Below, piece after piece: positions 7,393-11,502 of a stretch of 11,502 nucleotides of DNA. Below the pieces are notes generated by a model. It was not told the DNA's origin, ran no database searches, and saw only the letters and a list, made by a program, of their open reading frames with translations. The translations under genes and the position numbers were made by a program. Source of the stretch: Bacteroidales bacterium (GTDB lineage: Bacteria; Bacteroidota; Bacteroidia; Bacteroidales; Muribaculaceae); assembly GCA_900766975.1 (NCBI GenBank), contig CAAFXO010000002.1:1-11502 (forward strand), in the 5' to 3' direction. Within the stretch, counting starts at the first letter, position 1; each line of letters begins with the position of its first letter.

Positions 7393-8514
7393 TTAGAACA
7401 CGACTTTCTGCGACTTGTTACCCTTAACAACGATGAAGAGACCATTCTCGGGGTTGTTAACGCGTACACCCTGGAGGTTGTAGTAAACGGGAGCCTCGTT
7501 AGAATCAGCTACGATATCGTTAACGCCGGCAGCATCTTCGCCATAGAGCACGAAGTTGCGGATCTCCCAAGCGCGAGACTTAGAGCCATCGGTAGCATAT
7601 TCGAAACCGATAGTGATCACAGAGCCGTCATACTCGCTGAGGTCGAGTTGGTTAGCAGCCCATTCCTTAGTCCAGTTACCGCTGGCGGGAGCTGCGGGGA
7701 AGTTAGCGAGAGCGAGATAGTCGGTATATTCGCCGTTCTTCACATAGAGGCGATAGTTGTCGATCTGAGCAGTGGGGAAGTCGAAACCGAATGCCTGCTC
7801 GAAGCTGAGGCTGCAGTTCTCATAGGTTGTGAGGTCGAAGCTCTTCTCCATCTTGGCATTTGCAGCGTGATTTGTTCCCTCATAGTAAGAGTTGGCGATA
7901 GCGCACTTGGGATTGCTGTTGACTTTCCAGCCGCTATAGTCAGAGAGAGTCTCATCGTTGATCTTGGTCCAATCGTCGATGCTTGAATCGAAAGCATTCT
8001 GATAAACTACGCCATCGGGCACGGGATCGGGATCGGGAACTACAGCACCCTCCTCGTCAGAGGCGAGGATCTTCTCGATACGGAGTTGCTTTTCTGCAGC
8101 GGTGAAAGTGATCTCATCGAGACCTGCGCTGACGAGAGTGAGTTGGTCGCCATCGAGAGAAGCAGTCCAACCGGCGCTGAGAGTGGGGACACCGAGATAA
8201 GCGCCATCGTTATAGTCATCGAGAGTGATGACGATTTGCTTCATGCTCACGCCGTTGGCCTTGATGTTGACAGTAGAGCCCTTATATACGCGCCAAGCAT
8301 AAGAATTGGCTACGGGAGAGATAAGGTCGGTAGTTGATTCAGCTTTAGCAGTAGTCAAGACGAAAGACTTGTCACCTACGGTAGTAGTGCTGGTCCAACC
8401 ATTAGCATCGCCTGTCCAAGTGCCGGGATTGGCGATATCGAAAACTGTATAAGCTGTAGCGCTCATGGTAGCAGCGCATGCTATAGCAGCGAGAGAAAGT
8501 AAAAATTTCTTCAT
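7393..8514 (-). CDS. Secreted protein with choice-of-anchor/cleaved-adhesin-like domain and CTD-like tail
   Basis: A 373-residue exported protein of unknown function. Residues 1-21 are a signal peptide (MKKFLLSLAAIACAATMSATA). Residues 22-153 form a beta-rich domain with the segment YAWRVYKGSTVNIKANG near 72-88, which I cannot assign confidently. A PDPDPVPDG linker at 160-168 precedes a jelly-roll domain (170-325) resembling the choice-of-anchor J / cleaved adhesin family: NAFDSSIDDW at 173-182, SLSFEQAF at 235-242, ITIGFEYATDG at 300-310 and WEIRNFVLYG at 316-325. The last 33 residues (YYNLQGVRV...GLFIVVKGNK...) match the tail of the neighbouring 756-residue protein at 28 of 33 positions. 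The tail resembles short C-terminal sorting or anchoring domains of secreted Bacteroidetes proteins; whether it directs type IX secretion is an inference. It is a single-gene transcript with its own promoter and terminator. Confidence 0.85.
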   Translation of the reverse strand: MKKFLLSLAAIACAATMSATAYTVFDIANPGTWTGDANGWTSTTTVGDKSFVLTTAKAESTTDLISPVANSYAWRVYKGSTVNIKANGVSMKQIVITLDDYNDGAYLGVPTLSAGWTASLDGDQLTLVSAGLDEITFTAAEKQLRIEKILASDEEGAVVPDPDPVPDGVVYQNAFDSSIDDWTKINDETLSDYSGWKVNSNPKCAIANSYYEGTNHAANAKMEKSFDLTTYENCSLSFEQAFGFDFPTAQIDNYRLYVKNGEYTDYLALANFPAAPASGNWTKEWAANQLDLSEYDGSVITIGFEYATDGSKSRAWEIRNFVLYGEDAAGVNDIVADSNEAPVYYNLQGVRVNNPENGLFIVVKGNKSQKVVF

Positions 8515-8571
8515 AATTAGCTATTTGAGTTAGTAAATGTTTAAAAAACTAAATTTATTAATTATAACAAT

Positions 8572-8590
8572 TATCCGCTTTAGTCGGATA
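8572..8590 (-). promoter_or_regulatory. Stem-loop at the predicted mRNA 5' end
   Basis: On the minus strand TATCCG and CGGATA form a perfect six-base-pair stem around a seven-base loop. It begins within a few bases of the start site implied by the promoter at 8594-8601, so the mRNA would carry the hairpin at its extreme 5' end. 5'-terminal stem-loops often protect mRNAs from decay; that role is inferred here. The rest of the leader to the ATG at 8514 is A/T-rich. Confidence 0.5.
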
Positions 8591-8593
8591 GTG

Positions 8594-8624
8594 CAAAAAT
8601 AGTAATTATTTTTGAAATAAAACA
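8594..8624 (-). promoter_or_regulatory. Bacteroidetes-type promoter for the 373-residue secreted protein
   Basis: TATTTTTG on the minus strand (8601-8594) matches TAnnTTTG exactly. Nineteen bases upstream the -33 position reads TGTT, a partial match to TTTG. The predicted leader is about 75 bases. The -7 region is nearly identical to that of the ansA promoter. Confidence 0.65.
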
Positions 8625-8654
8625 GTAAAACAGTATTAATTTTTTATTAAAGTG

Positions 8655-8689
8655 AAAAAAGAGGGTGTATCCGGAGATACGCCCTCTTT
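8655..8689 (-). terminator. Intrinsic terminator of the 756-residue secreted protein gene
   Basis: The minus strand forms a 14-base-pair stem (8689-8676 with 8671-8658, one G-T pair) with a four-base TCCG loop. It runs into six T residues, three of which belong to the stem. It lies 39 bases after the stop at 8729. Confidence 0.92.
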
Positions 8690-8728
8690 GGTTATTGTTT
8701 TGCCTTGGTTTAGGCTTTTATTCACTAT

Positions 8729-10999
8729 TTAGAAGATCACTTTTGAAGACTTGTTGCCTTTTACTACGATGTAGAGGCCCTTTTCGGGGTTGGCTACGCG
8801 CACACCTTGGAGGTTGTAGTAAACGGGAGCGGCAGTCTCATCGAGTTCGATGTTGGCAACGCCTGATTCAGTCTTACCCTTTACTACGATATCCTTGAGT
8901 TCCCAAGTACCGGCACATTTCTCAGTAGAAACATACTCGAAACCGAATTGGATCTTCTTGCCCTTATAATCATCGAGGCTGACAGTCTCATTGTCGTAGA
9001 AATTCCAGTTGAAAGCAGCAGGAGCTGTGGGTTCAGCGAAACGAGTCCACTCAGTAGCACCCTCTTCACGAACAACCAAGAAAGCATACTTGCCGGGGAA
9101 TGTAGTAACATCGATGTTCGATCCGTTAACCTTATAGTTGTTGAAGACAGTCTTGAAGTCGAGAGTAACTTCCTTCTTCTGAGTAAGGTCGAGAACGGGA
9201 GAAGCAGCTACCTCATCGCAAGCATAAGTAGTCTTAGTAGAGCTATCAAAAGCTGAACCCATAAGACCATATTGGGTATCATAATTCCAAACGGACTTCT
9301 CAGAAGCAACAACTTGTTCAAAAGAGAATACCTCGTCACCACCTACAGTCCAAGAGAAGAGCACTTCGGGAGCGTTGGGATCGGTTACGGTAAGAGTGTA
9401 TGAAGCAGAACCGGCGAGATAAGTATCAGTAGCAGCAACAGCGGCTGTAATCACGGTAGTGCCTTGAGCCACGAGAGTAACTTCGCCGGTAGTAGCATCT
9501 ACAGTAGCGACAGTCTCATCGCTTGAAGAGTAAGTAACAACTCCATCACTGATAGTTGAAGCAACGGGAGATTCGAAAGGCTCACCGATGGCAGCGGCAT
9601 ATTCAGTTTCGGGGAAAGAGATTTCCGGATCGACAGGATCAACGGCAAACTTCTTAACTACGATATTCTTAACCTCCCAAGTACCGGCACATTCCTCGGT
9701 AGAAACGTACTCAAAACCGAACTGTACCTTCTTACCCTTATAGGCAGCGAGGTTTACAGGCTCGTTAGCATAGAATGTCCAAGAGAAACTTTTAGGAGCG
9801 GTAGGTTCGCCGATACGAGTCCATTCAGTAGCACCCTCTTCACGAACAACCAAGAAAGCATACTTGCCGGGGAAATCAGCCACATCGATCATAGCTTTGT
9901 TGATCTTATAATTGTTGAAGGCATTCATGAAGTCGAGAGTAATGCCACCTGTAGCGGGGAGTTCGATAACGGGAGAAACTGCCACTTCATCGCAAGCGTA
10001 AGTAACCTTATTAGTGCTGTCAAAAGCACTACCCTTCAAGCCATAACTGCTGTCATACGACCAAACATTCCGTTCGGAAGTAGCGACTTTCTCGTAAGTA
10101 AAGACGCCGTCAGGACCCAATTCCCAAGAGAAGAGGATGTTGGGGTCAGTTACGGTGAGAGTATAAGAAGCAGTACCTGCCTTATAAGTATCAGTAGCCT
10201 CAACAGCGGCAGAGATAGTAGCCACGCCGATACCCTTGATAGTTACGACACCGGTAGTAGCGTCAACCTCAGCGACTTCAGCATTGTCAGAAGTGTAAGA
10301 GATGGCAGCATCGCTATCGGTAGTAGCCACGGGAGAGGTAAACTCATCGCCAAAGGCTACAGAATAGCTATCCTGTGGGAAAGCCAAGTTAGCATCAAGG
10401 AGAGCAGCAGCACCAGGCTCGCCTCTGTAAGAGACAGAATGAAGCTCGAACCAACCATTGTTAGTACCTGCTGGCAAATCTAACTTCAACTCGTATGTAG
10501 CGTTTTCAACAGGTGTATCAATTGCTACAGTTATAAATGTAGGATCGGCAGCATTAGTCAGAGCATTAACTTGTTCTGTAATATCAAAAGAGAGGGGTTC
10601 AGATAATGTCGGTGCAGAAACAGAGAGAGTAACATTGCTTGCATTATCAGCTGCTCCAGTTTTATTTCTACGAGCAGAAATAACAACGGATGTAATCTTC
10701 TCGGGGAAAGCAGTCTGATTGGTCAATGTTGCAACTGTTGAATTATCAGCACTTGTACTAGTCTTTCTACCTGCACGCACAAAAGCCCAACCATTATTAT
10801 TATTGTTAAAGCAGGAAACATCCCAAGTTGTTGCTCCGCAGGTGATAGACCAATCGGAAGTGTAATTATTTACCGTCTGACTGTTGTAGTCGGGACCGAA
10901 TTGGGCTTTGTATAATTCTTGAGTTGTATCCTCTGCAGCTTGGGCTATGAAAGGGATACACCCCAGAATTAGGGATAAAGAGAGTAAAAATTTTTTCAT
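8729..10999 (-). CDS. Large secreted modular adhesin-like protein with two Ig-like/jelly-roll modules
   Basis: A 756-residue exported protein of unknown binding target. Residues 1-21 are a signal peptide (ending AQA before AED). Residues 22-195 form a unique beta-rich N-terminal domain with an Asn run (FNNNNNGW, 64-71). Two copies of a module follow. Each starts with a bacterial Ig-like (Big_2) domain (about 204-285 and 459-541; VDATTG.VT, A.DTY.AG.ASYTLTVTDPN). Each then has a choice-of-anchor/cleaved-adhesin-like jelly-roll (about 288-450 and 546-708; PGKYAFLVVREEGATEWTR at 377 and 635, QFGFEYVSTE.CAGTWE). The copies are offset by about 256-258 residues and match closely. The tail (724-756, APVYYNLQGVRV...GLYIVVKGNK) is almost the same as in the 373-residue neighbour. 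This architecture suggests a surface or extracellular carbohydrate/protein-binding role, by inference only. No catalytic motif was seen. It is the first gene after the rRNA operon and has a consensus promoter. Confidence 0.87.
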   Translation of the reverse strand: MKKFLLSLSLILGCIPFIAQAAEDTTQELYKAQFGPDYNSQTVNNYTSDWSITCGATTWDVSCFNNNNNGWAFVRAGRKTSTSADNSTVATLTNQTAFPEKITSVVISARRNKTGAADNASNVTLSVSAPTLSEPLSFDITEQVNALTNAADPTFITVAIDTPVENATYELKLDLPAGTNNGWFELHSVSYRGEPGAAALLDANLAFPQDSYSVAFGDEFTSPVATTDSDAAISYTSDNAEVAEVDATTGVVTIKGIGVATISAAVEATDTYKAGTASYTLTVTDPNILFSWELGPDGVFTYEKVATSERNVWSYDSSYGLKGSAFDSTNKVTYACDEVAVSPVIELPATGGITLDFMNAFNNYKINKAMIDVADFPGKYAFLVVREEGATEWTRIGEPTAPKSFSWTFYANEPVNLAAYKGKKVQFGFEYVSTEECAGTWEVKNIVVKKFAVDPVDPEISFPETEYAAAIGEPFESPVASTISDGVVTYSSSDETVATVDATTGEVTLVAQGTTVITAAVAATDTYLAGSASYTLTVTDPNAPEVLFSWTVGGDEVFSFEQVVASEKSVWNYDTQYGLMGSAFDSSTKTTYACDEVAASPVLDLTQKKEVTLDFKTVFNNYKVNGSNIDVTTFPGKYAFLVVREEGATEWTRFAEPTAPAAFNWNFYDNETVSLDDYKGKKIQFGFEYVSTEKCAGTWELKDIVVKGKTESGVANIELDETAAPVYYNLQGVRVANPEKGLYIVVKGNKSSKVIF
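8876..10390 (-). repeat. Internal duplication of a roughly 770-base module
   Basis: The DNA for the two modules (about 9650-10390 and 8876-9625) is repeated at an offset of about 774 bases. The best-conserved stretch is 50 bases identical at 9051-9100 and 9825-9874. Other parts, such as the segments encoding QFGFEYVSTE and TYACDEVA, differ at scattered, mostly synonymous positions. This indicates a fairly recent tandem duplication and a potential site for homologous recombination that changes module number. Confidence 0.85.
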
Positions 11000-11073
11000 G
11001 ATTTTGTTTTAATTAAATGGAAATTTAGATTCAAATTAAGCAGCAAAAATGGCACTACATAGGAGGTGCTCAT
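10996..11073 (-). other. Possible 25-codon leader ORF overlapping the adhesin start
   Basis: An ATG at 11073 opens a 25-codon frame (MSTSYVVPFLLLNLNLNFHL... then five more residues) whose TGA stop overlaps the adhesin ATG at 10999 as ATGA. The predicted transcription start is only a few bases upstream. The arrangement would allow translational coupling, but the peptide has no recognisable family and the match may be chance. Confidence 0.3.
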
Positions 11074-11083
11074 TATGCAACCA

Positions 11084-11114
11084 CAAAATTATTGAAAAGA
11101 AACGCAAAAACAAA
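11084..11114 (-). promoter_or_regulatory. Consensus Bacteroidetes promoter for the 756-residue protein
   Basis: On the minus strand TTTG (11114-11111), exactly 19 bases of spacer, and TAATTTTG (11091-11084) match the Bacteroidetes -33/-7 consensus perfectly. The predicted start is near 11080, giving a leader of about 80 bases. The 9-base repeat array begins about 70 bases upstream of the -33 element. The leader contains GCACCTCCTATG, pyrimidine-rich rather than Shine-Dalgarno-like. Confidence 0.8.
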
Positions 11115-11182
11115 GAAAAAATGAATTAAATTTTTGTAAAAAAGAAAAGATGTGAAAAAGAGGAAAGCAGACAAGGCAACCT

Positions 11183-11389
11183 AACGTCAAGAACGTCAAG
11201 AACGTTAGGAACGTTATGAACGTTAGGAACGTTATGAACGTTAGGATCGTTAGGAACGTTATGAACGTTATGAACGTTAAGAACGTTAGGAACGTTAGGA
11301 ACGTTATGAACGTTAGGAACGTTAGGGACGTTAAGAACGTCAAGAACGTTAAGAACGTTATGAACGTTAAGAACGTTAGGAACGTTAAG
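11183..11389. repeat. Array of 23 tandem 9-base repeats built on AACGTT
   Basis: The plus-strand unit is AACGTTADG (D = A, G or T), repeated 23 times without any change of register over 207 bases. Nearly all variation is at the eighth base; three units (1, 2 and 18) have AACGTC, and units 8 and 17 have one change in the first two bases. Each normal unit contains the self-complementary hexamer AACGTT. Because nine is a multiple of three, both strands show long artificial frames (N-V-R/M/K on plus, T-F-L/I on minus), which I do not regard as genes. It lies between the rRNA operon terminator and the adhesin promoter. Function unknown. Confidence 0.95.
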
Positions 11390-11420
11390 AACTCGGCCGG
11401 GCGAGAAGGGGGAGAGGTTT

Positions 11421-11461
11421 AAAAAAGATGAGAGGCTTGGCGCGTTAGCGCTAAGCCTCTC
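11421..11461 (-). terminator. Intrinsic terminator of the rRNA operon
   Basis: The minus strand pairs GAGAGGCTTAGCGC (11461-11448) with GCGCCAAGCCTCTC (11443-11430), 14 pairs with one G-T/A-C type difference depending on strand, around a TAAC loop. ATC and then six T residues follow. It starts immediately after the 5S rRNA 3' end. Confidence 0.88.
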
Positions 11462-11464
11462 TGC

Positions 11465-11502
11465 AAGGTGGCGATTACCTACTCTCCCGCTTTCGCAGTA
11501 CC
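11465..11502 (-). rRNA. rrf: 5S ribosomal RNA, 3' end only
   Basis: Read on the minus strand, the edge sequence is GGTACTGCGAAAGCGGGAGA followed by GTAGGTAATCGCCACCTT. This is the conserved 3' portion of bacterial 5S rRNA (the GGTACTG... and GGGAGAGTAGG... segments). The remaining two thirds lie beyond the right edge. The exact 3' end is uncertain by a few bases. Its position, followed directly by a terminator, marks the end of an rRNA operon. Confidence 0.88.

Noticed and set aside
11183..11389. CRISPR array
   Set aside because: Units are 9 bases, directly abutting and without spacers; no cas genes are present.
11089..11422. Frames in the 9-base array (T-F-L/I repeats on minus, N-V-R/M/K repeats on plus)
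   Set aside because: They exist only because nine is divisible by three and the unit lacks stops; the minus frame starts at TTG and the plus frame runs into the rRNA terminator region.

Overview
The window looks like chromosomal DNA of a gut-type Bacteroidales bacterium, plausibly Muribaculaceae or a close relative. Four things point there. The promoters fit the Bacteroidetes -33 TTTG / -7 TAnnTTTG pattern. No gene shows a Shine-Dalgarno site. Two secreted proteins end in a YYNLQGVRV...GL(Y/F)IVVKG tail typical of this group. The DUF3822-rsmD gene pair is characteristic of Bacteroidetes. Every supported gene lies on the minus strand, so transcription runs from the right edge to the left edge.

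Reading in the direction of transcription, the right edge (11465-11502) is the 3' end of a 5S rRNA gene, so an rRNA operon ends here. An intrinsic terminator follows (11421-11461). Next is a striking array of 23 nine-base repeats, each built on the palindrome AACGTT or a one-base variant (11183-11389). A consensus promoter (11084-11114) then drives a 756-residue secreted modular protein (8729-10999). That protein contains two copies of an Ig-like plus jelly-roll module. It ends at a terminator (8655-8689). A second secreted protein of 373 residues (7393-8514) follows, with its own promoter, a stem-loop at the mRNA 5' end and a terminator (7307-7350). The two secreted proteins share signal-peptide style and a nearly identical C-terminal tail.

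From a promoter at about 7286-7293 to the left edge there is a closely packed run of housekeeping genes: type I L-asparaginase (ansA), a MATE efflux transporter, a DUF3822 protein, the 16S rRNA methyltransferase RsmD, the bifunctional riboflavin enzyme RibBA, and the N-terminal 650 residues of a secreted S9-family peptidase cut by the window edge. Gaps are 28, 1, 132, 45 and 52 bases, so they could be one long transcript. The 132-base gap holds a tandem pair of identical 36-base hairpin repeats. The MATE and rsmD genes appear to use TTG start codons.

No CRISPR array, phage, transposase or complete novel defence-type system is visible. The best candidates for something undescribed are the AACGTT nine-base array between the rRNA terminator and the adhesin promoter, the tandem 36-base hairpins, and the repeat-built secreted proteins.
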